This document shows, one piece after another, positions 24,781-33,610 of a DNA stretch of 64,000 bases. The stretch is from the NCBI RefSeq assembly GCF_900112045.1, contig NZ_FOJW01000008.1:124001-188000 (forward strand). The letters are read 5' to 3'. A program made the translations under genes and the position numbers. Position 1 is the first letter of the stretch. The number at the start of each line of letters is the position of its first letter. The notes beneath the pieces are model-generated. The model made no database searches. It saw only the letters and a list, made by a program, of their open reading frames with translations, and was not told the DNA's origin. Origin of the DNA: Lentibacillus halodurans (GTDB lineage Bacteria; Bacillota; Bacilli; Bacillales; Amphibacillaceae).

Positions 24781-26121
24781 CTATTCCAGCGCTTTTTCCG
24801 CCTTGTACCCGATAACATTGACCGGGTCTTTTGGTGAGGAATACGGCGGGGCATAACCGAGCTCCAATTCAGGAAGACCACGGACGGTCAGTCCTGCTTT
24901 CATAGCTGTTGCCAGCACAGCTAAACGCTTATCGACGCCTTCTTCTCCAATGACTTGTGCCCCATATAAACGTCCGGTTTTCTCATCAAAAAGGATTTTG
25001 ATACAAATATTTTCCGCCCCGGGGTAATATCCAGCATGTGATAATGTCTCATGTGTAATTTCTATGTATCCGATTTTTAAATGATCCAATACTGCTTTAT
25101 TCAGCCCTGTTGACCCAACAGTCATATCAAACACTTTGAAAATAGCTGAACCTAATGTTCCGGCATATTCAATCTCATCACTGTTAAGATGGGCTGCAAC
25201 GACGAATGCCTGGCGGTGTGCTGGTCCCGCAAGCGCAACATGTCTTGGTGATCCGGTCAAAGGGTTATTTGTTTGAACTGCATCACCCAGTGCATAAATA
25301 TCCGGATCACTTGACTGCATATACTCATTTACCTTGATGGCACCAGTGCTGCCGATTTCCAATTCGCTGTCCCTGGCCAATTTTGTATTTGGCCGGATCC
25401 CAGCAGCCAGTATAGTCATATCCGCCTGCAGAATTTTTCCGCTGTTTAAGTGTAATGTCTTACTATTATTTGAAAATGAATCAAGCTGATCATTTAATAT
25501 AAGTTGTACATCTTTTGCTTTTAAGTGATCCTCAATGATGGAAGCCATATCTTGGTCAACCAGCTTCATGACTTGTTCGGAGCGGTCAACAACTGTACAG
25601 TCAATACCAAGTGCTTTCAGATTTTCCACCATTTCCAGTCCGACAAAGCCAGCACCGATAATGGCACAGGTTCTTGGTTTTTTGGTTTGTATAAAATTAT
25701 GAATCGCATCCATATCCGGTATGGAGTGGAGTGTAAATACCCGCTCGTCATCCGTCCCTTTCAGGTCAGGTTTGATGGCAGAAGCACCAGGTGAAAGAAC
25801 GAGTTTATCGTAGGATTTTCTCTGTTTCCCTGTCTTATTTCGATACGTAATCTGTTTATTTCCCCGATCAATAAACGTAACTTCTGTATTGGTTTGGACA
25901 TTTACGTTGTATTTTTCGGCAAATTGATCAGCGTTAACGAGCAGGTGCTCCCGCTTGTCGACAACACCGCCAATATAATAGGGCATGCCGCAAGTGGAGA
26001 ATGCAATGTGTTCCCCTTTATCAAATAATATAATTTCCGATTCCTGATCATCACGGCGGAGCTGGGCTGCGACATTCGCACCACCCGCAACACCACCGAC
26101 AATGACGACTATTTTGGACAT
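24781..26121 (-). CDS. cdr: CoA-disulfide reductase (FAD/NAD(P)H, single-cysteine type)
   Basis: The start at 26121 (MSKIVVIVGGVAGGANVAAQ) has GGAGGTCATCAC just upstream; 446 residues, as in Staphylococcus CoADR (438). FAD-binding GGVAGG at residue 9, the redox motif FSTCGMPY with the single active Cys44, NAD(P)H-binding GAGFVGLEM (~155) and the second FAD motif YALGDAV (~275). The dimer interface tail lacks the extra rhodanese domain found in CoADR-Rhd proteins. It reduces CoA disulfide or CoA persulfide to keep the thiol pool reduced. A polysulfide reductase role is the main alternative. Confidence 0.88.
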   Translation of the reverse strand: MSKIVVIVGGVAGGANVAAQLRRDDQESEIILFDKGEHIAFSTCGMPYYIGGVVDKREHLLVNADQFAEKYNVNVQTNTEVTFIDRGNKQITYRNKTGKQRKSYDKLVLSPGASAIKPDLKGTDDERVFTLHSIPDMDAIHNFIQTKKPRTCAIIGAGFVGLEMVENLKALGIDCTVVDRSEQVMKLVDQDMASIIEDHLKAKDVQLILNDQLDSFSNNSKTLHLNSGKILQADMTILAAGIRPNTKLARDSELEIGSTGAIKVNEYMQSSDPDIYALGDAVQTNNPLTGSPRHVALAGPAHRQAFVVAAHLNSDEIEYAGTLGSAIFKVFDMTVGSTGLNKAVLDHLKIGYIEITHETLSHAGYYPGAENICIKILFDEKTGRLYGAQVIGEEGVDKRLAVLATAMKAGLTVRGLPELELGYAPPYSSPKDPVNVIGYKAEKALE

Positions 26122-26285
26122 ATGTGATGACCTCCTTCCATGATAAAGTTCCCTTTTAATCGGGTTTTTAACCTTGAATGCCAAAGCTCAAAATGAATTT
26201 GCTAAAGTTCACATTTGAATTGATAAAATGAATGAACGACTAAGACAAACTATAAAAAGAAGCCTGCTGTGCAGACTTCCAACGA

Positions 26286-27620
26286 TTAAATAATCCCCAA
26301 TGAATTTAAAAATACAATCACGATGGTAATTGGCACAACCCAGCGCATGATTTGAAACCAGAGTTGGAACGTACCGGAAGACAGTTTGTTGCCATTGGAA
26401 AACTCCTGTTTCATCAGCGCACGGTCCATTTTAATCCCAATGAACAAGGCAATTAGTAAACAACCGCCCGGCAATAAAATATTACTGACAAGAAAATCGC
26501 TGGCATCAAAAACAGTCAGACCGAAAATCGTAAAGTCTGCCAGTGCACTGGAAGACAATGCGGCAGGAATCCCGGCTATGAATACGATAAGTCCTGCAAT
26601 CCATGCTACCCTCGTACGCGAATAGTTCTTCTTGGCAGTGACTGCTGCGGTAATAATCTCGAGCATGCTGAATGCTGATGTAAAAATGGCAAACAGGAAC
26701 AATAACAAGAATAAACTCAGGAATAGCTCACCAAAGAGCATTTGCGCGAATGCTTCCGGCAACACCATAAATAAAAGGCCAGGTCCTTCTGTCGGCTCAA
26801 GTCCGAATGAAAAGACGACAGGGAAAATCGCCAGACCAGCCAGCAATGATACGAAAATATTCATGATCGAAACGGAACCTGCTGAGAATGGCAGACTGAC
26901 ATCTTTGCCCAGATAAGAGCTGTAGGTTACCATGACGGAAAAACCGACTGCCAGGGCGAAAAAAGATTGTCCGAGGGCATACAGGATTCCTTCTGCTGTC
27001 AGTTTGGAAAAGTCAGGCTTCAGGAAAAACTCGATTCCTTCCGCAGCACCTTCAAATGTCACGGACCGAATGACCAATATGATAAAAAAGATAAATAATA
27101 ACGGCATCATCACCTTGCTTGCTTTTTCGATCCCATCTTTAATGCCAAACGAAATGACGATGACAGTGATGATTAAAAACAGCCCCAGACCTGAAATGGC
27201 TATGAGGGGATCACCGGTAATCATGCCAAACAACTGTTCATAATTGGCATTTTCGGTAATTACTGAGCCGAAGATGGATAAAACGCTGTAAATAAGCACC
27301 CACCCACCGACAACACTGTAAAATGACATTAGGATGAATGCCCCGATAACCCCCCAGTAGCCAATGACAGGCCAGCTGCTTCCGGGAGCAAGCTTTTGAT
27401 AAGCACTGATTGCTTCTTTTTGACCACCGCGTCCGATGACAAATTCAGCAATTAATAGCGGGAGTCCAATTATTAAAGTAAATGCAATAAACAGCAAGAA
27501 AAAGGCACCGCCGCCATTCATCCCGGTCATATAAGGAAATTTCCAAATTGCTCCAAGTCCGATTGCTGCACCAGCTGATGATAAAATAAATCCGATCTTG
27601 GATGACCATTGATCACGCAT
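26286..27620 (-). CDS. Neurotransmitter:sodium symporter (NSS) family amino acid transporter
   Basis: 444 residues, about 11 membrane helices as in bacterial NSS proteins (LeuT/TnaT/MhsT). The N-terminal helix 1 has GAAIGLGAIWKFPYMTGMNGGGAFFLLF, the sodium- and substrate-binding unwound region. Helix 6 has LGQSFFALAVGFSVMVTYSSYLGKD. It lies 82 bases behind kynA in the same orientation, and the whole kyn operon degrades tryptophan, so sodium-driven tryptophan uptake is the natural inference (compare TnaT). Direct substrate residues were not assigned. Confidence 0.88.
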   Translation of the reverse strand: MRDQWSSKIGFILSSAGAAIGLGAIWKFPYMTGMNGGGAFFLLFIAFTLIIGLPLLIAEFVIGRGGQKEAISAYQKLAPGSSWPVIGYWGVIGAFILMSFYSVVGGWVLIYSVLSIFGSVITENANYEQLFGMITGDPLIAISGLGLFLIITVIVISFGIKDGIEKASKVMMPLLFIFFIILVIRSVTFEGAAEGIEFFLKPDFSKLTAEGILYALGQSFFALAVGFSVMVTYSSYLGKDVSLPFSAGSVSIMNIFVSLLAGLAIFPVVFSFGLEPTEGPGLLFMVLPEAFAQMLFGELFLSLFLLLFLFAIFTSAFSMLEIITAAVTAKKNYSRTRVAWIAGLIVFIAGIPAALSSSALADFTIFGLTVFDASDFLVSNILLPGGCLLIALFIGIKMDRALMKQEFSNGNKLSSGTFQLWFQIMRWVVPITIVIVFLNSLGII

Positions 27621-27702
27621 ATTATGTTCCCCATTTCTTCACAAAGTGTACCCAATATTATATACCATTTTAGAGAGGTGTCACAATCAAACAAAAGAGT
27701 GA

Positions 27703-28539
27703 TTAAATATGGCTCCGAAGTTCCCACAACTCCGGGAAAAAGTAATGATTCAGCACCTGTTTTAAATAGCCGACCCCTGACGAACCGCCAGTCCCGGTTT
27801 TATGACCGATAATCCGTTCAACCGTCTTCATGTGCCGAAAACGCCATTGCTGGAACCAATCTTCAATATCAACCAGTTTTTCGGCCAGTTCATAGAGCTC
27901 CCAATTGGCCGACACGTTCCGGTAGACTTCCATCCAAGCTTTCGCAACAGAAGCATTTTCTTCGTATGTTTTGGAAAAGTCCCGGTTGAGGATTTCCTGG
28001 TCAATATCAAAACCGCTCCTTGCCAATGCCTTAATGGCAACATCGTATAGCCCTGGTTTGTGATAAGCATCTTCTAATATGGCATAAAGCTCAGGATCTT
28101 TTTTGTATATGTTTAAGATGTGTGGTGTTTTATAGCCCAAAACAAATTCAACCAAACGATATTGGTAGGACTGAAAACCGGAGGCACTCCCGAGCTTGTC
28201 GCGGAACTCCATATATTCAGCAGGCGTCAGGGTTGCCAGGACATCCCAGGCATGGATGATTTGTGATTGGGTCTTTGAAACACGTGCGAGCATTTTGAAT
28301 GATGCTCTCAGATTATGTCGTTCAATCGCTTTAATGGCCCCTTTTGTTTCGTGAATGATCAGCTTCAGCCAAAGCTCACTCACTTGATGAATGATGATGA
28401 ACAGCATTTCATCGTGATGATCTGAAAGACGCTTTTGACTGTTGAGCAGATTATCGAGCTGCAGGTAGTCGTCATATGTCATCTTATCCAGAAAATCAGT
28501 ATGGATGCCTTTTTCGTTTTCGAATGGATAGTCGCTCAT
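27703..28539 (-). CDS. kynA: Tryptophan 2,3-dioxygenase
   Basis: 278 residues, all-helical heme dioxygenase. Family motifs: [11 protein letters not shown] near residue 22, [17 protein letters not shown] (~45-60, with the distal heme-pocket histidine), [16 protein letters not shown] (~115-130), and the proximal-histidine region [28 protein letters not shown] (~232-260). It opens the indole ring of L-tryptophan to N-formylkynurenine. It is third in the kynUBA-transporter operon, 15 bases after kynB. Confidence 0.95.
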   Translation of the reverse strand: MSDYPFENEKGIHTDFLDKMTYDDYLQLDNLLNSQKRLSDHHDEMLFIIIHQVSELWLKLIIHETKGAIKAIERHNLRASFKMLARVSKTQSQIIHAWDVLATLTPAEYMEFRDKLGSASGFQSYQYRLVEFVLGYKTPHILNIYKKDPELYAILEDAYHKPGLYDVAIKALARSGFDIDQEILNRDFSKTYEENASVAKAWMEVYRNVSANWELYELAEKLVDIEDWFQQWRFRHMKTVERIIGHKTGTGGSSGVGYLKQVLNHYFFPELWELRSHI

Positions 28540-28554
28540 TTCTTTTCCCTCCTG

Positions 28555-29187
28555 TTAGTCAATTGGACGCAAAACGGCGCGAACCGGGCTGCCGTCAGCA
28601 TCGTCAATGGCAAGCGGCAGGGCAATCAGTTCATAACAGCCAGGATCTACGTCGTCAAGCATTAAATTTTCCAGAATAAAAATGCCATGCTGATAAAGGG
28701 CATGATGTGCAGTCAAATCTTTGCTTTCAGGCGGGTCAACGGATGGCATGTCAACGCCGATCAGGTTCACGCCATTTTCGTTCAAAAATGCTGCGATACT
28801 TGGATCAAGCTCCGGCATCTGGTCCGGAAAACGTTCAGGATTGTTCGGCAGTGAAGTATGCAATAAAACGCGTGAAACACCGCTCAAATCAAACTGTTTC
28901 AATGTATCTGCCGTGATTTTATCCGTATAGCTGACATCAAGTACAACGGCCTCACCGATGTAAATGTCAAGGTCAAGCAAGTCAACTGTTTTGCCGTTAC
29001 TGTCATAATGGAATGGTGCGTCAATATGTGTACCGGTATGAACACTTCCCGTAATTTGTCCGACGTTAACTGAGCCTGTTTGTTCTTTCGTATAAGTCAG
29101 CGCGTAGTTAAATGGTGTATCACCGGGAAAGTGTGCCATTTTATTTGTCAGGGGCTGTGAAATATCGATCCATTTTGCTTGTGTCAT
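28555..29187 (-). CDS. kynB: Kynurenine formamidase
   Basis: 210 residues, cyclase-type metal-dependent hydrolase. It carries the HxGTHxDxPxH signature as GSVHTGTHIDAPFHYDSNG (~48-66) and IGVDMPSVDPPESKDLTAH (~142-160). It hydrolyses N-formylkynurenine to kynurenine and formate. Its start codon shares the last base of the kynU stop, so the two are translationally coupled. Confidence 0.94.
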   Translation of the reverse strand: MTQAKWIDISQPLTNKMAHFPGDTPFNYALTYTKEQTGSVNVGQITGSVHTGTHIDAPFHYDSNGKTVDLLDLDIYIGEAVVLDVSYTDKITADTLKQFDLSGVSRVLLHTSLPNNPERFPDQMPELDPSIAAFLNENGVNLIGVDMPSVDPPESKDLTAHHALYQHGIFILENLMLDDVDPGCYELIALPLAIDDADGSPVRAVLRPID

Positions 29188-30461
29188 TAGGCAATGACTC
29201 CCCTTTCATTTACATAGGATTGGTAACGTTCCTCTTTCATGATAGTCTTTAGGATTTGAATGGTTTCCCACACCTCTGTAAAGGTATTGTAAAGGGCGAC
29301 AGGTGCCAGCCGTATGCCATTTGGTTTACGAAAGTCCGGTATCACACCATCTGCCTTCAGAGCCTTGCAAATACGGGCTGCGTCAGGGTGTTCGAGATAA
29401 ACATGCCCGCCACGCATTGCTGTGTCCCTAGGATTGGCGATCGTAAACCCGAAACCTGTCAGCTCAGATTCAATCAACTCCATGAAATATTGCGTGAGCT
29501 GAAGTGATTTTTTACGGATTTTTTCTATACCAGCTTCCTGAAACATTTCCAGTGATCCGAGCAGCGGTGCGGCACTTAACAGATGTGGTGTGCCGATCTG
29601 GTAGGCACCTGCATCCTGAGCAGGGGTCAATGTGTGTTCCATATCAAATTGTTTGTCCTTCGCTGAGCTGAACCAGCCGGCAAGTCCCGGTTCATGGCAG
29701 AGATGTTTCTCATTGACATATAGACCAGCAACACTTCCGGGACCGGCATTCAAATGTTTATATGTGCACCAAAATGCAAAATCAACACCCCATTCTGACA
29801 ATTGATGCGGTATCGATCCAATGGAATGACAGAGATCGAATCCGATTGGAATATCGCGTTTGTGTGCTTCTCGAGTCAAAGTCTGCATATCAAGCACCTG
29901 TCCGCTTCTGTACAGAACACCGGGCAGGACGATGAAGGCCGTCTCATCTGTCATCGCTTCGACAATATCCTGCGTTGAAAGCGTATGACCATCCTTGCTT
30001 TTGACCTGAACAAGGTGTTCGTCCGGATCATAGCCTTTTAGCTTTAACTGGCTTTTCAGCGCATAGATGTCAGAAGGAAAATTCAGTGTATCTGCGAGGA
30101 TCTTTGTTCTTTTGCCTTCAGGTTTATAAAAGCTGGCCGTGATCTGATGCAGGTTGATTGTCGTTGAGCCAGTTATCATCACTTCTTCCGGTTTGGCTCC
30201 GATTAATGGGGCTGACATGGCACCAAGCTTTTCGGACAGGTAATACCATGGCTGACTTCCCTCTGTCCACCCGTCAATCGCATGATGTTTCCATGATTCA
30301 ACCATGTCATTAATCTTGTTTTCGGCACGTTTCGATAAAAGTCCTAGTGAATTGCCGTCAAGGTATATCGTATTTTTTGGCAGATAAAACTCATTCCGGA
30401 AATTTGCCAGATCGTCTTGCTGATCCAGACTCGCTGCATAGGTTTTTTCGATATTCATCAT
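29187..30461 (-). CDS. kynU: Kynureninase
   Basis: 424 residues, PLP enzyme of fold type I. Motifs: [10 protein letters not shown] near residue 33, [11 protein letters not shown] (~96), [15 protein letters not shown] (~215-229) and the PLP-lysine in [15 protein letters not shown] (~240). It cleaves kynurenine to anthranilate and alanine. It is the first gene of the minus operon. No 3-hydroxyanthranilate or nic genes follow, so the route ends at anthranilate in this locus. Start is the first of two ATG codons; GGGGTG lies upstream. Confidence 0.95.
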   Translation of the reverse strand: MMNIEKTYAASLDQQDDLANFRNEFYLPKNTIYLDGNSLGLLSKRAENKINDMVESWKHHAIDGWTEGSQPWYYLSEKLGAMSAPLIGAKPEEVMITGSTTINLHQITASFYKPEGKRTKILADTLNFPSDIYALKSQLKLKGYDPDEHLVQVKSKDGHTLSTQDIVEAMTDETAFIVLPGVLYRSGQVLDMQTLTREAHKRDIPIGFDLCHSIGSIPHQLSEWGVDFAFWCTYKHLNAGPGSVAGLYVNEKHLCHEPGLAGWFSSAKDKQFDMEHTLTPAQDAGAYQIGTPHLLSAAPLLGSLEMFQEAGIEKIRKKSLQLTQYFMELIESELTGFGFTIANPRDTAMRGGHVYLEHPDAARICKALKADGVIPDFRKPNGIRLAPVALYNTFTEVWETIQILKTIMKEERYQSYVNERGVIA

Positions 30462-30737
30462 AGCACCCCATTCAATAGATTGCTTCTTATATAATAACAG
30501 GGAACCGATACGTTTGGAATGTTAATATGTTTAAACTTTTGGAATAATCATGCGACCATGTTGTCTGGTCAAAGAGCAGGACAATGCTGACAAGTTTGGT
30601 AAATTGGCGGTAAAGGCAGACTTTAATACCATTTAAAATTTATTATTTAAAAGCAGTTGCAATTTTCCAAAATGTGATTTACACTCATTTCAGATAAATG
30701 AAATAGCGTTTCATAATATGAAATAGGAGGATATTGG
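30462..30737. promoter_or_regulatory. Divergent promoter region between the kyn operon and the lysine cluster
   Basis: 276 bases with no gene. The plus-strand promoter and operator are given as separate entries. The minus-strand promoter for kynU was not pinned down. Confidence 0.55.
30657..30714 (+). promoter_or_regulatory. Promoter plus palindromic operator of the aminotransferase operon
   Basis: TTGCAA (30657-30662), 17-base spacer, TACACT (30680-30685). Just downstream ATGAAA-TAGCG-TTTCAT (30698-30714) is a perfect 6-bp-arm palindrome. It overlaps a second TTTCA-N6-TGAAA dyad on the left and is followed by a further ATGAAATA. The form resembles operators of IclR-family repressors, and an iclR-type gene closes this cluster at 36540. 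Confidence 0.6.
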
Positions 30738-31919
30738 ATGCCTTTTGTCTCGGATAAAGTGAGCAATTTACCGCCATATTTATTTTCCGAGTTTCAGCGG
30801 AAGAAAAAAGAACTCGAGGCCAATGGAGCAGATGTCATCGATTTGGGAATTGGTGCTCCGGATTTGCCGACCCCTGATTTTATTATTGACCGGCTTGCTG
30901 AGGAATCAAGACTTGCTGTGAATCATCGCTATTCGACGTATAGCGGGTGCAGGGAATTCAGAGAAGCGGTCGTTCATTTTTACCAAAAACAGTATAACGT
31001 TGAATTGGATCCGGAATCGGAAGTGCTTGCTGTGATTGGATCAAAAGAGGGGATTGCCAATCTGATGCATGCCACGATCAACCCAGGGGATACCGTTTTG
31101 GTTCCCGATCCTGGATATCCGGTGTACGGGACTGCTGTGCATTTAGCCAACGGGAGAAGTGCTGCATTGCCGCTGGATGATGCGAATGGTTATGTGCCGT
31201 TATATAACCAGGTTGATCGTGCTACCATCGAACAGTCGAAATTAATGTTATTAAACTATCCGAGCAATCCGACAGCGGCAACCGCTCATTTCGACATTTT
31301 TTTGGAAGCGATTGCATTCGCCAGGGAAAATCAGCTTCTGCTCGTACATGATGCCGCATATGACATGATCACGTTTAACGGTTATGAAACAACGAGCGCC
31401 ATGCAGGTTCCCCGAGCCAAAGAACATGCAGTGGAAATCGGCTCACTGTCGAAAAGTTTTAATATGACCGGCTGGCGGATTGGCTATGTTGTGGGGAACA
31501 AGGAAATCATCCAGGCGCTGGCGACGTTTAAAAGCAATATCGATACAAGCCAGTTTCTCCCGATTCAAAAAGCTGCTGCTGCGGCGTTGAAAAGTAATTT
31601 TTCCGCAGTGACAGAACATAACAAAATCTACCAGGAACGAATGGAAAAACTGCATAGAGGCTTTCGGCAGCTTGATATTGAGGCGGATAAGCCAAAGGGC
31701 ACGATCTTTCTCTGGGCTAAGGTTCCGGATGGCTTTACGTCCATGTCGTTTGCAGACAAATTGCTGCAGGAAGCGGGCGTTATCGTTACCCCCGGTAATG
31801 CATTTGGCTCAAGAGGAGAGGGGTATTTCAGGGTTGCGCTGACAGTTACAGCTGACCGTCTCGATGAAGTCATCAGCCGCATGGAAAAATTGAATTTGAA
31901 GGGGGGACCAGTTAAATGA
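30738..31919 (+). CDS. Class I/II PLP aminotransferase, proposed 2-aminoadipate aminotransferase
   Basis: 393 residues, fold type I. N-terminal VIDLGIGAPDLPTP, pyridoxal stacking VPDPGYPVYGTA, substrate region LLNYPSNPTAATA, PLP-lysine in IGSLSKSFNMTGWRIGYVVG (~235). It resembles LL-DAP aminotransferase/AspC-type enzymes annotated broadly in bacilli. It heads a plus operon with a ThDP enzyme (4-base overlap), an aldehyde dehydrogenase and lysine 6-dehydrogenase, so 2-aminoadipate to 2-oxoadipate is the proposed reaction. This rests on context, not on substrate residues. Confidence 0.85.
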   Translation: MPFVSDKVSNLPPYLFSEFQRKKKELEANGADVIDLGIGAPDLPTPDFIIDRLAEESRLAVNHRYSTYSGCREFREAVVHFYQKQYNVELDPESEVLAVIGSKEGIANLMHATINPGDTVLVPDPGYPVYGTAVHLANGRSAALPLDDANGYVPLYNQVDRATIEQSKLMLLNYPSNPTAATAHFDIFLEAIAFARENQLLLVHDAAYDMITFNGYETTSAMQVPRAKEHAVEIGSLSKSFNMTGWRIGYVVGNKEIIQALATFKSNIDTSQFLPIQKAAAAALKSNFSAVTEHNKIYQERMEKLHRGFRQLDIEADKPKGTIFLWAKVPDGFTSMSFADKLLQEAGVIVTPGNAFGSRGEGYFRVALTVTADRLDEVISRMEKLNLKGGPVK

Positions 31920-33586
31920 AAACGACAACTGCAGCACGATCAGTCAAAACAGTAACAGCAGCACGGGCGATTGTGGAATGTATGAAAATCGAAGGTATCA
32001 GCCATACTTTCTGCGTTCCCGGAGAAAGCTATTTGCCTTTATTGGATGCGCTGCATGATGAAGATTCAATCAAACTGGTATCGGCCAGGCATGAAAGCGG
32101 TGCAGCGTTTATGGCAGAAGGATATGCAAAGTCATCCTTGAAGCCAGGCGTTGTCATGGCTACCCGGGGAGTTGGAGCATCCAATCTTTCCATCGGTGTT
32201 CATACCGCTTATCAGGACTCGACGCCAATGGTTGTTTTTTTAGGACAGGTACACAGCAAATTCCGGGGCAGGGAAGGATTTCAGGAAGTAGACTTGGATC
32301 AATATTTTCAGCATATCGCCAAATGGTCGGCTGAAGTGAAAGATCCGAAGCGTATGCCGGAGATTGTACAACGAGCATTCCGTATCGCAAAGACAGGGAG
32401 ACCAGGTCCGGTTGTTGTTGCGCTGCCGGAAGATGTTCTGCCTGCTGAAGCAGAGATGACATTTGGCCCTGTTGCTGTTAAGCCTCGTCCGGCACCTGCC
32501 AATGAGGAAGTCAGGCAGGTTGAAGAGCTGTTTGCTTCTGCTGAAAAACCGCTGATCATTGCCGGCGGGGGTGTGAAAAGTTCAAAAAGCGAAGAAGCAC
32601 TCGTGGCATTTGCTGAAAAATATCATTTGCCAGTTATGGCAGCCTTTCGCAGGCAGGATGTGTTTCCAAATGACCATCCGTTATATGTGGGGCATCTTGG
32701 GCTGGGTACCAATCAAAAAATACTGCAGACCGTTGAGGAAGCAGATACCATTCTGGCGATCGGGACACGTTTGTCAGAGGTGACGACACAGGATTATCAA
32801 ATCATTACACCGGAGAAAAAACTCATTCACATTGACATCAACTATGGCACTATTGGCAAAGTATTCAGTCCAGATGCCGGGATTGTTGCAGATGCAGGGG
32901 AAGCGTTAAAGAAATTAGCCGGTATGGATGCCCAGGGCAGCTGGAAAAATTGGGTCACAGAGCGCAGAAGTGCTTTCAAGGAGGTCAGTCGTCTCGATGT
33001 TTCGCATAAAAACACAATCAATAAGCATATAGTGGCAATGATGGCGGGCATTTTGCCGGACAATGCGTTATTGACCAATGATGCCGGGAATTTTGCCGGC
33101 TGGTTCCATGCGTATTATCCGTTTAAGAAAAAACATACGTATGTCGGGCCAACATCCGGTGCAATGGGGTATGGCATGCCGGCGGCACTCGGGGCTAAAA
33201 TCGCTTATCCGGATAAACCGGTTATTGCACTGTCCGGTGATGGCGGGTTCATGATGACCGTGCAGGAACTGGAAACAGCCGTCAGATACCATATTCCAGT
33301 TATTTGTCTTGTGTTTAACAATCAAATGTATGGGACCATCCGAATGCATCAAGAAATGCATTATCCGGAAAAAGTCATCGGAACGGATTTAGGACGTGTT
33401 TCATTTAAAGATTTGGCCAGCAGCATAGGCGCAGATGGATATTTGGCTAACACACCAGAACAGTTTGCTGAATCACTTGAAACAGCATTGCAGAAAAACG
33501 TGCCGGCCGTGATTGAGGTGATGACTGATCAGGAACAGATTTCAGTTTCTTCCACGATTACACAAATCCGTGATCGTGCTAAATAG
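31916..33586 (+). CDS. Thiamine-diphosphate enzyme, acetolactate-synthase-like; candidate 2-oxoadipate decarboxylase
   Basis: 556 residues. Three-domain ThDP fold: the activating Glu in ARHESGAAFMAEGYAK (~60), central domain with IIAGGGVKSSKSEEAL (~205), and the ThDP/Mg motif GDGGFMMTVQELE...VICLVFNNQMYG (~440-470). It resembles AHAS large subunits but has no small subunit beside it, and the cluster has no branched-chain genes. The ATGA overlap with the aminotransferase and the following aldehyde dehydrogenase and LysDH suggest decarboxylation of the 2-oxoacid made by the aminotransferase, giving glutarate semialdehyde. That function is an inference; true acetolactate synthase activity is the main alternative. 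Confidence 0.8.
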   Translation: MKTTTAARSVKTVTAARAIVECMKIEGISHTFCVPGESYLPLLDALHDEDSIKLVSARHESGAAFMAEGYAKSSLKPGVVMATRGVGASNLSIGVHTAYQDSTPMVVFLGQVHSKFRGREGFQEVDLDQYFQHIAKWSAEVKDPKRMPEIVQRAFRIAKTGRPGPVVVALPEDVLPAEAEMTFGPVAVKPRPAPANEEVRQVEELFASAEKPLIIAGGGVKSSKSEEALVAFAEKYHLPVMAAFRRQDVFPNDHPLYVGHLGLGTNQKILQTVEEADTILAIGTRLSEVTTQDYQIITPEKKLIHIDINYGTIGKVFSPDAGIVADAGEALKKLAGMDAQGSWKNWVTERRSAFKEVSRLDVSHKNTINKHIVAMMAGILPDNALLTNDAGNFAGWFHAYYPFKKKHTYVGPTSGAMGYGMPAALGAKIAYPDKPVIALSGDGGFMMTVQELETAVRYHIPVICLVFNNQMYGTIRMHQEMHYPEKVIGTDLGRVSFKDLASSIGADGYLANTPEQFAESLETALQKNVPAVIEVMTDQEQISVSSTITQIRDRAK

Positions 33587-33610
33587 AATTAACTACAGGA
33601 GGTATTTGAT

